In this document: piece by piece, positions 17,050 to 26,721 of the stretch
How positions within the stretch are numbered: position 1 is the stretch's first letter
Layout of the letters: each line of letters opens with the position of its first letter
NCBI GenBank assembly: GCA_035524275.1
Contig: DATKPC010000129.1
Span: 1-36,407 of the forward strand
Length of the DNA stretch: 36,407 nucleotides
Reading direction: 5' to 3'
Source: DATKPC01 sp035524275
GTDB lineage: Bacteria > Pseudomonadota > Gammaproteobacteria > Burkholderiales > Burkholderiaceae_F
Notes under the pieces: generated by a model
Databases searched by the model: none
Told to the model about the DNA's origin: nothing
The model's input: the letters and a program-made list of their open reading frames with translations, nothing else
Translations under genes and position numbers: made by a program

Positions 17050-17202
17050 AAGGACCTCGCGTCACGTGACGGGACGGTGACAGCACCCATCTTGCGCCAC
17101 CCGGACCCTGCGGCGTTGACCGCGGTCAACCGCCCCCGGCGGCGCCTCGGCGGACTCGGCGGCGCGGCCGAGGCGGTCCGCGGCCGCCTTCCGGACCGAA
17201 GG

Positions 17203-18573
17203 TCAGGGCCGGAACGCCGTGCGCGCCGCCGCCTTCGAGCCGCGCTCGACCGGGAGTACGCCCCGCTTCACCGCGCGCACCAGCGCCGCATGGTCGGCCT
17301 CCGTCTGGTCCGCGTAGGCGCGCGCGAAGCGGCACAGCGCGCGGTCGAGCCGGTCGGAGCGGCCGGCGTAGCCGGCGATCATCGACGCGCCGCTCGTCCG
17401 TGCGTGGCCCTTCGCGAGCAGCCGCCCGACGACGCCGGCGTAGTCGGACAACGCCGCGGCGTCGATCGAATCCAGCGCGATGCTCCCTTTCATGTTGCGG
17501 AACTGGCGAACGTAGTACTGGCGGCCGTCGATGGTCGTCCAGCCCAGCAGCGGATCGCTGACCGTCTGCAGCGCCTGCTGGTACTCGACGACGCGCTGGC
17601 CCTGGTGCGCGTGCCACGCGGCGTCGCCATGGACGAACCGTGCCAGCACGGAGCGGCGCGCCTGCTTCAACTGCAGGAAGGCGACGTCGTCGGCGCTGCT
17701 GCCCTCCAGCAGCGCGACATAGGCGCGCAGCCCGACGCTGCCGACGCCGACGACCTTGTGCGCGATGTCGACCAGCGTGTAGCCGCCGAGCATGCGGCGC
17801 CAGTGCGGCGCCAGCGTCGCCAGGTACGCGTCGAGCGCGACCGCGATGCGCTCGGCCTCCGCGCCCTCGACGCGCCGGATCAGCGGCGGCTCGTCGACGA
17901 TGTAGCGGCGGCCGTCGCGCTCGGTCGTGAAGCGCGGCAACGCGCGGTCGCTCGTGCGCATCCGCGCGCGCCGCGCGGCGCGCGCGATCTCGCCGCGCAG
18001 CGACGCGTCGCGCGTGGTCTCGCGCAGGCGATCGACGTCGATGCGCTGGTACGAGCGCGACAGCAGCGGCTCGTTGGCGAGCACGCCGACCTCGCGACGG
18101 TAGGCCGCGACGCACGAGGCCACGGAGTCGGCGCACTGCGCCTCGGTCGATCCGTTGTGGCGTCCGGCGACCCAGATGCTCGCGACGAGGCGCCGCAGGT
18201 CCCATTCCCAGGCACCGGGATGCGCTTCGTCGAAGTCGTTCAGATCGATGACCAGGTCGCGCTCCGGCGACGCGTAGAAGCCGAAGTTGCCGAGGTGGGC
18301 GTCGCCGCAGATCACCGGCGTGATCCCGGTGGCCGGCAGGCGCGCGACGTCCTCGGCCATCACGATGGCGGTGCCGCGCAGGAAGCCGTAGGGCGAAGCG
18401 ATCATCCGCGCGACGCGAATCGGGATCAGCCAGTCGATGCGCCCTTCGTGGGACTGCCTGATCAGCGCCACCGGATCCGGTCGATCCGGTGGGGGCACCC
18501 AATCGCCGAGCGTGCCGCGCGGCACCTGTTCGCGCAGGCTTCGACCGAGCGCGAAGCGCTCGGCGCGCGACAT
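17203..18573 (-). CDS. DUF2252-family protein
   Basis: A protein of about 456 residues matching DUF2252, of unknown function. Signature blocks are WLIPIRVARMIASPYGFLRG at 48-67, ICGDAHLGNFGFY at 88-100 and VIDLNDFDEAHPG at 108-120, followed by WEWDLRRLVAS. The GDxHxGN and DFDE pair resembles the catalytic loop and metal-binding Asp of aminoglycoside-phosphotransferase-like kinases, so a small-molecule or protein kinase activity is conceivable but unproven. The start is uncertain: I chose the ATG at 18573, but coding character continues a little upstream (a GTG lies some 20 codons earlier) and no ribosome site decides. It lies 176 bases after the aminotransferase gene on the same strand and 153 bases before the class I ppk2 gene. 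Confidence 0.88.
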   Translation of the reverse strand: MSRAERFALGRSLREQVPRGTLGDWVPPPDRPDPVALIRQSHEGRIDWLIPIRVARMIASPYGFLRGTAIVMAEDVARLPATGITPVICGDAHLGNFGFYASPERDLVIDLNDFDEAHPGAWEWDLRRLVASIWVAGRHNGSTEAQCADSVASCVAAYRREVGVLANEPLLSRSYQRIDVDRLRETTRDASLRGEIARAARRARMRTSDRALPRFTTERDGRRYIVDEPPLIRRVEGAEAERIAVALDAYLATLAPHWRRMLGGYTLVDIAHKVVGVGSVGLRAYVALLEGSSADDVAFLQLKQARRSVLARFVHGDAAWHAHQGQRVVEYQQALQTVSDPLLGWTTIDGRQYYVRQFRNMKGSIALDSIDAAALSDYAGVVGRLLAKGHARTSGASMIAGYAGRSDRLDRALCRFARAYADQTEADHAALVRAVKRGVLPVERGSKAAARTAFRP

Positions 18574-18749
18574 CGGCCGGCGCCGCAGCGACCAGTAGCT
18601 GTTGCTGTCGGTGCGGGCCAGGATGACGTGCCCGGTCGGCACCGGCGGAAACGCAGGCGACGCGTCCGGCGCCGGGGCGCCCGCGGTGCGCCCGGCCGGC
18701 AAGGGGCCGCGCCGAGGAGCGCGGCCCGGCGACCGTGGCGTCGCCGGCC

Positions 18750-19895
18750 TCACTTCACCGCGACGGTCCCTACGATGCGCTCGAGCGCCCGCTCGATGTA
18801 GCCGACGGTGCGGTCGACGTGGGCGAGCTTGTCGAGGCCGAAAAGGCCGACGCGGAAGCTCTTGAAATCCGCCGGCTCGTCGCACTGCAGCGGAACGCCG
18901 GCGGCCGCCTGCACGCCCTCGGCGAGGAACGCCTTGGCGGTATGCAGCCCGTCGTCGTCGGTGTAGCTCACGACGACGCCCGGCGCCTGGAAGCCTTCGG
19001 CCGCGACGCTGCGCAGGCCCATGCGCTCCATCAACGCACGAACCTTGCGGCCGAGCTCGACCTGCTGCGCCCGCAGCTTCTCGAAGCCGGCCTCGCGTGT
19101 CTCGAGCATCTGGTCGCGCGTGCGCGCGAGCGCGTCGGTCGGCATGGTCGCGTGGTACGCATGGCCGCCTTTCTCGTAGGCTTCCATGATCGACAGCCAC
19201 TTCTTCAGGTCGACCGCGAAGCTCGTGCTCGTCGTGTTCGCGATCGCCTGGTGCGCGCGCTCGCTCAGCATCACGAACGCGGCGCACGGCGAGCCGCTCC
19301 ACCCCTTCTGCGGCGCGCTGATCAGCACGTCGACGCCGGTGCGACGCATGTCGACCCACATCGCACCGGAGGCGATGCAGTCGAGGACGAACAGGCCACC
19401 GACGTCGTGGACGGCGTCGGCCACCTGGCGCAGGTAGTCGTCGGGAAGGATCATCCCGGCCGCGGTCTCGACGTGCGGCGCGAAGACCACGTCGGGGCGA
19501 TCCTGGCGGATGCGCGCCGCGACCTCGTCGGCCGGCACCGGCGCGAACGGCGCCTGCGGCCCGGCGCCAACTGGCCGCGCCTTGAGAACGACCTGCTCGG
19601 CGGGAATCCGGCCCATCTCGAAGATCTGGGTCCAGCGATAGCTGAACCAGCCGTTGCGGATCACGAGCGTGCGACGACCGCTGGCGAACTGGCGCGCAAC
19701 CGCTTCCATGCCGTAGGTTCCGCCGCCCGGGACGACGATCGCGGCGTGCGCCTGGTAGACCTCCTTCAGGACGCCGGAGATGTCGCGCATGACGCGCTGG
19801 AACCGCTTCGACATGTGGTTCAGCGCACGGTCGGTGAAGACGACCGAGTACTCGAGCAGCCCGTCAGGGTCGATCTCAGGTCTCAATCCGGGCAT
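18750..19895 (-). CDS. Class V PLP-dependent aminotransferase (alanine-glyoxylate / serine-glyoxylate type)
   Basis: A 381-residue fold-type I PLP enzyme. PGGGTYGMEAVARQF at 56-70 contacts the cofactor phosphate, VLDCIASGAMWVDM at 170-183 includes the pyridine Asp D172, and K197 in SAPQKGWSGSP is the Schiff-base lysine. The family includes alanine-, serine- and 2-aminoethylphosphonate-type aminotransferases with glyoxylate or pyruvate as acceptor. Nothing in the neighbourhood decides between them. The ATG at 19895 follows a short AGGGGAA-like ribosome site. It heads a minus-strand series with DUF2252 and ppk2, with gaps of 150-180 bases that make a shared transcript possible but not certain. 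Confidence 0.88.
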   Translation of the reverse strand: MPGLRPEIDPDGLLEYSVVFTDRALNHMSKRFQRVMRDISGVLKEVYQAHAAIVVPGGGTYGMEAVARQFASGRRTLVIRNGWFSYRWTQIFEMGRIPAEQVVLKARPVGAGPQAPFAPVPADEVAARIRQDRPDVVFAPHVETAAGMILPDDYLRQVADAVHDVGGLFVLDCIASGAMWVDMRRTGVDVLISAPQKGWSGSPCAAFVMLSERAHQAIANTTSTSFAVDLKKWLSIMEAYEKGGHAYHATMPTDALARTRDQMLETREAGFEKLRAQQVELGRKVRALMERMGLRSVAAEGFQAPGVVVSYTDDDGLHTAKAFLAEGVQAAAGVPLQCDEPADFKSFRVGLFGLDKLAHVDRTVGYIERALERIVGTVAVK

Positions 19896-20021
19896 GGAAT
19901 TCCCCTTGGTGGCAGGCGAGGGCAGAATCGTACAGGCTTACGCCGCGTGGGAGGGGCTTCCGGCGCCTGCAGCCGCCTATTTTCGGGGCGGCGCGACCAG
20001 TGGGCGGAAACCACGGACGGA

Positions 20022-20048
20022 CAACGCCCTTCCTTCGGAACGGCGTTG
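20022..20048 (-). terminator. Strong hairpin after ccoG, terminator-like without T-run
   Basis: CAACGCC at 20022-20028 pairs with GGCGTTG at 20042-20048, and inside it TTCC (20030-20033) pairs with GGAA (20037-20040) around a 3-base loop, giving an 11-bp stem with one mismatch. It begins 30 bases downstream of the ccoG stop. The lack of a U-tract makes termination uncertain. Confidence 0.4.
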
Positions 20049-20077
20049 CATATGAGGGGGTCGGCAGGCGCCGAGGC

Positions 20078-21505
<1,428 letters not shown>

Positions 21506-21521
21506 CGGCGGGGCGCGCGGC

Positions 21522-21953
21522 TCAGATGCGCAGCAACGTCGCGAGCATCTGGCGATTCCTCGTCAGGTCCGCCAGCGTGTAGCGATCGAGCACCGCGTGG
21601 AAGGCCTCGGTCGCCTCGCGCAGTACGCCTTTCAGGCGGCAGACCCGCGAGATGCAGCAGTTGTCGGTGTCCTGCGCGAAGCACTCCGCCGGGACGTCCT
21701 CGCCCTCGGTCTGGCGCACGACCGTGCCGATCACGATGTCTTCCGGCGACCGTGCGAGCCCCAGTCCGCCGCCCTTGCCGCGAACCGTCGCGAGCCAGCC
21801 GTGCCGCCCGAGGAAATGCACGACCTTGGTCAGGTGGTTTTCATTGATGCCGTAGGCGTTCGCGATCTCCGCGATCGTCGCGCGGCGCTGCGGCTCGGCA
21901 GCGAGGTAGATCAGCACGCGCAGGCTGAAATCGGTGAAGCTCGTGAGTTTCAC
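21522..21953 (-). CDS. nsrR: Rrf2-family nitric-oxide-sensing repressor NsrR
   Basis: A 143-residue Rrf2 regulator. The winged helix covers about 1-75 (KLTSFTDFSLRVLIYLA, then NENHLTKVVHFLGRHGW). The cluster-binding loop has C91, C99, C100 and C105 in CFAQDTDNCCISRVC, matching the three-cysteine spacing of NsrR with one extra cysteine. NsrR binds an Fe-S cluster and loses DNA affinity when it reacts with NO. The start is GTG 21953, since NsrR proteins begin with M-x-LTSFTD; the ATG further upstream at 22049 falls inside the operator. The divergent nnrS gene, the palindrome at 22031-22051 and the downstream norB support the assignment and indicate autoregulation. Confidence 0.92.
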   Translation of the reverse strand: MKLTSFTDFSLRVLIYLAAEPQRRATIAEIANAYGINENHLTKVVHFLGRHGWLATVRGKGGGLGLARSPEDIVIGTVVRQTEGEDVPAECFAQDTDNCCISRVCRLKGVLREATEAFHAVLDRYTLADLTRNRQMLATLLRI

Positions 21954-22030
21954 GGCGAGGCTCGGAAAGCGGCGGATGGGCGACGCGACACGCCAGCGCG
22001 CGCGCCGCCACGGTGTTGACCTGCCGCAAA

Positions 22031-22051
22031 AGATGCATTTGGAATGCATCT
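22031..22051. promoter_or_regulatory. NsrR operator, perfect palindrome
   Basis: AGATGCAT, five bases, ATGCATCT: an 8+8 perfect inverted repeat in the gap between nsrR and nnrS. It fits the known NsrR site, an inverted repeat of AAGATGCATTT half-sites with a one-base centre. It would control both nsrR-ccoG and nnrS. Confidence 0.85.
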
Positions 22052-22098
22052 AGAGTAGCGTGTCGTGTCGTCATTTGCAACCTGGACGCCTGGGCTCC

Positions 22099-23385
22099 AT
22101 GCTGATACCCATCGAAGATGCGGCCGCGAAGTCCGTCGCGCGACCCGGCGTGCCGACCGCGGCGGCGCGGCCGGCCGCCACCGAAACGCCGACCTCGACG
22201 ACGTCATGGCTGCAGTGGCCGCGGTGGCCGCTATGGCCGCTGTGGCAGCTTGGCTTTCGCCCGTTCTACCTGCTCGCCGCGATTTTCTCCGCGCTGTCGA
22301 TCGCTCTGTGGGCGGCGCAGTACGGCGGCCTGCTGCCGCTCGCCTACCTGCACGGCCCGATCTGGCACGCGCATGAGATGCTGTTCGGCTTCACGCTCGC
22401 GGTGATGACCGGGTTCCTCTTCACCGCGGTACGCAACTGGACCGCGCAGCCGACGCCGACGGGCTTGACGCTGGCCGGCATCGCGGCGCTATGGGTCGCC
22501 GGGCGCGTGCTCGTGCTGACGCCGTGGGGCGTCGCCGCCGCCGTCGTCAACGCGGCATTCCCGCTCGCCGCGGCGATCGGCATCGGCGTGCCGCTCGCGC
22601 GGTCCGGCCATCGCCGCAACGCCTTCTTCGTCGCGCTGCTCGTGCTGCTGTCGATCGCGATCCTCGCCACGCACTTCGGGCAGCTCGGCGTCATCGACCT
22701 GCCGCCGTGGGCCGGCATCCGCGTGGCGCTCGACGTCGTGCTGTTCGTGATCGCGGTGATCGGCGGGCGCGTGATCCCGATGTTCACGAACCATGCGATA
22801 CCGCGCGCGCAGGCGCGCAAGCTGCCGATCGTGGAGCGGGCGGCGCTCGGCGCGACGTTGCTGCTGCTGGCGACCGACGTCGTCGTCGCGGCGCTCGATG
22901 CGCCGCGGATCGTGACGGCTTCGGTGCTCGGCGTCGCGGCGCTCGCGCATGCCGTCCGGCTCGTGCTGTGGAATCCGCAACGCACGCTGCGCGTGCCGCT
23001 GGTCTGGATCCTGCACGCGGGCTACGCCTGGATCCCCCTACACCTCGCGTTGCGCGCACTGGCGGAGTACGGTCTCGTCGCGGCACCGCTGTCCACGCAC
23101 GCGCTGACGATCGGGGCGATCGGCGCGCTGACGATCGGGATGATGACGCGCACGGCGCTCGGGCACACGGGCCGGGTGCTGCGTGCGGACGCCTTCGACG
23201 TCACCGGCTTCGGGCTCGTGCTCGGCGCGGGACTCGTGCGCGTGTTCCTGCCGATGGCGGTCGCCGGCGCCTACCTCGGCTCGGTGGTCCTTTCGGCGCT
23301 TCTGTGGTCGAGCGGGTTCGCGCTGTATGCGGTTCACTTCTGGCTGATCCTGACGCGGCCGCGGGTCGACGGACGCGCCGGCTGA
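22099..23385 (+). CDS. nnrS: NnrS-family heme-copper membrane protein
   Basis: A 428-residue inner-membrane protein with about twelve membrane helices. The family signature begins at WPLWQLGFRPFYLLAAIFSAL, followed by HGPIWHAHEMLFGFTLAVMTGFLFTAVRNWT, IGGRVIPMFTNHAIPRA and IGMMTRTALGHTGR, which carry the conserved histidines thought to bind heme or copper. In other bacteria NnrS is under NsrR or NnrR control and protects against nitrosative stress. ATG 22099 is chosen; a GTG at 22060 would add residues unlike the family. The N-terminal extension (about 40 residues) before the first helix is poor in character. The gene is divergent from nsrR and followed 20 bases later by the SirB2-like gene. 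Confidence 0.93.
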   Translation: MLIPIEDAAAKSVARPGVPTAAARPAATETPTSTTSWLQWPRWPLWPLWQLGFRPFYLLAAIFSALSIALWAAQYGGLLPLAYLHGPIWHAHEMLFGFTLAVMTGFLFTAVRNWTAQPTPTGLTLAGIAALWVAGRVLVLTPWGVAAAVVNAAFPLAAAIGIGVPLARSGHRRNAFFVALLVLLSIAILATHFGQLGVIDLPPWAGIRVALDVVLFVIAVIGGRVIPMFTNHAIPRAQARKLPIVERAALGATLLLLATDVVVAALDAPRIVTASVLGVAALAHAVRLVLWNPQRTLRVPLVWILHAGYAWIPLHLALRALAEYGLVAAPLSTHALTIGAIGALTIGMMTRTALGHTGRVLRADAFDVTGFGLVLGAGLVRVFLPMAVAGAYLGSVVLSALLWSSGFALYAVHFWLILTRPRVDGRAG

Positions 23386-23405
23386 AGCGGCCCGGGCGCG
23401 TGCCG

Positions 23406-23798
23406 ATGCCCTGGTATCCGATGCTCAAGGCGGTCCATGTCACCGCCGTGACCCTGTCGGGCCTCGGATTCTTCGCTCGCGGACTCGGCGTGCTGCGCGG
23501 CGCGCGCTGGGCCCGCTCGCGCCTGGCGCGCACGCTGCCGCACGGGATCGACGCCGTGTTGCTCGCCTCCGCGATCGCGCTTGCCGGCAGCGTGAACCTC
23601 TCTGCGTCGCGGGCGCCCTGGCTCGCGGCGAAGCTCGTCGGGCTTCTCGCGTACATCGGCCTCGGCCTCGTCACGCTGCGCTTCGCGCGCCGGCCGCCGG
23701 CGCGCGCCGCCGCCTGGGTTGCCGCCCTCGTGGTCTTTGCCTACATCGTGAGCGTCGCGATCACGAAGGATCCGCGCGGATTCCTGCGCGTGATCTAG
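23406..23798 (+). CDS. SirB2-family small membrane protein
   Basis: A 130-residue protein with four predicted membrane helices: HVTAVTLSGLGFFARG at 10-25, then segments near 52-64, 74-90 and 103-120. The opening MLKAVHVTAVTLSGLGFFARG and the HGIDAVLLASAIAL block fit the SirB2 family (named from a Salmonella invasion regulator, biochemical role unknown). It lies 20 bases after nnrS, so it is probably in the NsrR-controlled transcript. Similar nnrS-sirB2 pairs occur in betaproteobacteria as far as I recall. Confidence 0.85.
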   Translation: MPWYPMLKAVHVTAVTLSGLGFFARGLGVLRGARWARSRLARTLPHGIDAVLLASAIALAGSVNLSASRAPWLAAKLVGLLAYIGLGLVTLRFARRPPARAAAWVAALVVFAYIVSVAITKDPRGFLRVI

Positions 23799-23814
23799 GC
23801 CCTCCCTCGCCGAC

Positions 23815-23947
23815 ACCCTCTCCCCCCGCCCCTCTCCCGCGTCGCGGGCGAGGGGAGTCACGGCGTCGCGCTTGGAGACGCCGTCGCCACGGCTGACGAC
23901 GCGACTCCCCTCGCCCGCGAAGCGGGAGAGGGGCGGGGGGAGAGGGT
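23815..23947. repeat. REP-type palindrome pair, copy 1
   Basis: Two arms in inverted orientation (23815-23859 and 23903-23947) share ACCCTCTCCCC through GAGGGGAGTC with a single mismatch near the centre of each hairpin. Each arm is itself a hairpin (CCCCTCTCCCGC / GCGGGCGAGGGG). The spacer has a further perfect stem, ACGGCGTC (23860-23867) with GACGCCGT (23877-23884). It lies between the SirB2-like gene and the norB promoter. Confidence 0.9.
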
Positions 23948-23961
23948 CGACGCAACCCCGC

Positions 23962-23975
23962 TTGACTTCGATCAA
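23962..23975 (+). promoter_or_regulatory. FNR/Anr/Dnr-type box upstream of norB
   Basis: TTGAC-TTCG-ATCAA is a near-perfect match to the FNR-family consensus TTGAT-N4-ATCAA, shared by Anr, Dnr and NnrR. Its centre is 106 bases before the norB ATG. If class II spacing applies, transcription would begin near 24010. A clear -10 hexamer at the ideal position is not seen; TATTGC at 23994 is the nearest candidate. Confidence 0.65.
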
Positions 23976-23978
23976 CAT

Positions 23979-24045
23979 AAGGTGCATTCCGAATATTGCT
24001 TACCGATGCCTCGATCGATACGATAGATGCATAACAAATACATCT
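23979..24045 (+). promoter_or_regulatory. NsrR-like sites upstream of norB
   Basis: The stronger site is 24025-24045: AGATGCAT, AACAA, ATACATCT, an 8+8 inverted repeat with one mismatch and the same layout as the nsrR-nnrS operator. A weaker one is 23979-24002: AAGGTGCATT, CCG, AATATTGCTT, with degenerate half-sites. Together they would cover the expected core promoter and early transcribed region, suiting repression by NsrR. Confidence 0.7.
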
Positions 24046-24074
24046 TAAAGAATCCGCACCCCACAGGAACCGGA

Positions 24075-26354
24075 ATGAAATCCACAAAGCGACTCTGGCG
24101 CTGGCTCGCCGTCGTCTTCCTGCTGTCTTTCGCCGTACTGGGCTATCTCGGCGTCCAGATCTACCTGCAGGCGCCACCGATCCCGAAGGCCGTCGCCACG
24201 ACGAGCGGCGAAACCCTCTTCACGGGCGAAGACATCCAGCGCGGCCAGCAGGCCTGGCTCTCCGCCGGCGGGCAGCAGCTCGGGACCGTCTGGGGCCACG
24301 GCAGCTACGTCGCGCCCGACTGGTCGGCCGACTGGCTGCATCGCGAGGCGATCGCTCTGCGCGAGATCCGCGCGCAGCAGCGCTTCGGTCACGGATACGA
24401 CGAGCTCGCCGCCGTGGACCGCGGCGCGATCGACGCGGCGTTGAAGGAAGAGCTGCGGCGCAACACCTACGATGCCGGCACCTCGACGATCCGGATCTCC
24501 GACGAGCGGGCGCAGGCGATCCGCGCGGTGTCGGCCCACATCGCGTCGCTGTTCGGCAACGATCCGGCGCTCGCGACCTTGCGCAGCCAGTATGCGATGG
24601 TCGACGACACGCTGCCGCAGGCCGCCGACCGGCAGGCGCTGGCCGCGTTCTTCTTCTGGACCGCGTGGTCCGCGGCGACCGATCGCCCCGGCGAAACGGG
24701 ACTGTCGTATACGAGCAACTGGCCGCACGAGCCGCTCGTCGGCAATACGATGTCGACCGCGGCGGCCATCTGGTCGATGGCCAGCATCGTGCTGCTGCTC
24801 GCCGGCATCGCGGCGATGCTCTGGTACCACGGCGCGCGCGGCGAGGAGCCGGCGCCGCAGGCCCCGACGGCCGATCCGCTTGGTGCCGTGGGCGCCACGC
24901 CGTCGATGAAGGCCACGCGCAAGTACTTCTTCGCCGTCATCGGCCTGATCCTGCTGCAGATCGGGATGGGCTCGATCACCGCGCACTACGCGGTCGAGGG
25001 CCAGTCGTTCTTCGGCATCCCGCTGGCGACGGTGCTGCCCTACGTCGTCAGCCGCACGGTGCACACCCAGGTCGGCATCTTCTGGATCGCCACCGCATGG
25101 CTCGCGACCGGGTTGTACGTCGCCCCGATGCTCGCCGGGCGCGAGCCGAAGTTCCAGAAGCTTGGCGTCGACGTGCTGTTCTGGGCGCTGATCGTCGTCG
25201 TGCTCGGCTCGACGATCACCGGCTGGCTCGGCTCGACGCAGAAGCTCGGCTTCGACTTCGCCTTCTGGCTCGGCAACCAGGGGCTGGAATACACCAGCAT
25301 GGGCCGGGTCTGGCAGGTGCTGCTGTTCGTCGGCCTGCTCTTCTGGCTGTTCCTGCTCGGCCGCGCGCTGTGGCCGGCGCTGCGGCGCCCGTCGGAATCG
25401 CGCGGACTGATCGCGATGGTTTTCCTGTCGGCGACCTGCATCGGCGCCTTCTACGCGAGCTCGCTCACCTGGGGCAAGACGACCCACTATTCGATGATCG
25501 AGTACTGGCGCTGGTGGCTCGTGCACCTCTGGGTCGAAGGCTTCTTCGAGGTGTTCGCGACGGCCGTCATCGCGCTGATCTTCACGCGCCTCGGGCTCGT
25601 TCGCACCGAAAGCGCGAACCGCGCGATCGTGATGGAAACGATCGTCTTCCTGTTCGGCGGCATCCTCGGCACGCTGCACCATCTCTACTTCACCGGGACG
25701 CCGACCTCGATCATCGCCGTCGGCGCCGTGTTCAGCGCGCTCGAAGTGGTTCCGCTGTCGCTGATCGGCCTCGAGGCGCTGCAGACTTACCGTCGCTCGC
25801 GCGCCGCGCCCTGGTTGGCCGCATATCGCTGGCCGGTGATGTGCTTCGTCGCCGTCGGCTTCTGGAACACGGTCGGCGCCGGGCTGCTGGGCTTCGCGAT
25901 CAATCCGCCGGCTTCGCTCTACTTCGTCCAGGGCCTGAACATGACGCCCGCCCACGGGCACGCGGCGCTCTTCGGCGTCTACGGGATGCTCGGGATCGGC
26001 CTGATGCTGTTCTGCCTGCGCGGGCTGTACGAGCGCGACCGGCACGCCGACGCGCTGCTGAAGCCGGCGTTCTGGACGCTCAACGGCGGCCTTGCGATGA
26101 TGGTCTTCCTGTCGCTGCTGCCGGCGGGCATCTACCAGGCCTGGGCGAGCGTCTCGCGCGGGATCTGGTTTGCCCGATCACCGGAAATCGTCCACTCGAA
26201 GGTCATGGAAACGCTGGTCTGGATGCGCGTGCCGGGCGACATCGTCTTCGCGGTCGGTGGCCTGCTGCTGGCGTGGTATGCGCTGGGCCTGCTGCGCCGG
26301 CCACAGCCGCTGGCGTACGCGGCCGCGCCGCCGCGCACCGCGGTGGCGCGTTGA
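24075..26354 (+). CDS. norB: Quinol-dependent nitric oxide reductase (qNOR, NorB/NorZ type)
   Basis: A 759-residue single-subunit NO reductase that reduces NO to nitrous oxide with quinol electrons. After TM1 (about 8-30) comes the periplasmic cytochrome-c-like domain without heme that marks qNOR (GQQAWLSAGGQQLGTVWGHG, then YTSNWPHEPLVGN). The catalytic membrane domain follows, with VSRTVHTQVGIFWIATAW, HLWVEGFFEVFATA (His and Glu of the iron site), LGTLHHLYFTGTP and NMTPAHGHAALFGVYG with heme and non-heme-iron histidines. ATG 24075 was chosen for its AGGAA ribosome site 5 bases upstream; an earlier in-frame ATG at 24027 lies inside the NsrR-like site. Control by NsrR and an FNR-family activator is inferred from the sites upstream. 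It is followed after 10 bases by the DUF59 gene. Confidence 0.96.
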   Translation: MKSTKRLWRWLAVVFLLSFAVLGYLGVQIYLQAPPIPKAVATTSGETLFTGEDIQRGQQAWLSAGGQQLGTVWGHGSYVAPDWSADWLHREAIALREIRAQQRFGHGYDELAAVDRGAIDAALKEELRRNTYDAGTSTIRISDERAQAIRAVSAHIASLFGNDPALATLRSQYAMVDDTLPQAADRQALAAFFFWTAWSAATDRPGETGLSYTSNWPHEPLVGNTMSTAAAIWSMASIVLLLAGIAAMLWYHGARGEEPAPQAPTADPLGAVGATPSMKATRKYFFAVIGLILLQIGMGSITAHYAVEGQSFFGIPLATVLPYVVSRTVHTQVGIFWIATAWLATGLYVAPMLAGREPKFQKLGVDVLFWALIVVVLGSTITGWLGSTQKLGFDFAFWLGNQGLEYTSMGRVWQVLLFVGLLFWLFLLGRALWPALRRPSESRGLIAMVFLSATCIGAFYASSLTWGKTTHYSMIEYWRWWLVHLWVEGFFEVFATAVIALIFTRLGLVRTESANRAIVMETIVFLFGGILGTLHHLYFTGTPTSIIAVGAVFSALEVVPLSLIGLEALQTYRRSRAAPWLAAYRWPVMCFVAVGFWNTVGAGLLGFAINPPASLYFVQGLNMTPAHGHAALFGVYGMLGIGLMLFCLRGLYERDRHADALLKPAFWTLNGGLAMMVFLSLLPAGIYQAWASVSRGIWFARSPEIVHSKVMETLVWMRVPGDIVFAVGGLLLAWYALGLLRRPQPLAYAAAPPRTAVAR

Positions 26355-26364
26355 GCCGGCGCGC

Positions 26365-26721
26365 ATGACGCCGGCCGCACCGCAGGATGCCGACGGCGCG
26401 GCGTTCGCCTTCGAGGGGGACGCCGCGCTGCGGCAGCCGATCGAAGACGCGCTGCGGCGCGTCGTCGATCCGGAGGTCGCGCTCAACATCGTCGACGTCG
26501 GGCTCGTCTACGGCGTCGCGATCCGCGACGGCACCGTCGAGGTGCGACTGACGATGACCTCGGCGGCCTGTCCGGTCGCCGACCTGATCATCGAGGAGGC
26601 GGAGCGCGAGCTGGACCGCGCGCTGCCGGGCGACCTGGCGATCCGCATCGAGCTGGTCTGGGATCCGCCGTGGTCGCCGGAGCGGATGAGCGAGCGCGGT
26701 AAGCGCTTCATGGGATGGTGA
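26365..26721 (+). CDS. MIP18/DUF59-family iron-sulfur assembly factor (SufT/PaaD-like)
   Basis: A 118-residue protein of the MIP18 (DUF59) family. After a short variable N-terminus the motif VVDPEVALNIVDVGLVYGV spans 33-51, and the conserved cysteine C69 sits in TSAACPVADLI. Family members (SufT, PaaD, CIA2) help deliver Fe-S clusters to target proteins. Placed 10 bases after norB and overlapping the next gene by 7 bases, it is likely part of the NO-response transcript, where repair of NO-damaged clusters would be useful; this role is inferred. It lacks the neighbours (paaABCE, sufBCD) that would assign it to phenylacetate degradation or the Suf operon. Confidence 0.88.
   Translation: MTPAAPQDADGAAFAFEGDAALRQPIEDALRRVVDPEVALNIVDVGLVYGVAIRDGTVEVRLTMTSAACPVADLIIEEAERELDRALPGDLAIRIELVWDPPWSPERMSERGKRFMGW

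Noticed and set aside
22060..22098. Upstream GTG start for nnrS at 22060
   Set aside because: It would add residues unlike NnrS and lies just beside the NsrR operator; ATG 22099 is more natural.
24027..24074. Earlier ATG for norB at 24027
   Set aside because: It lies inside the NsrR-like palindrome and has no ribosome site, while ATG 24075 has AGGAA and starts a typical first helix.
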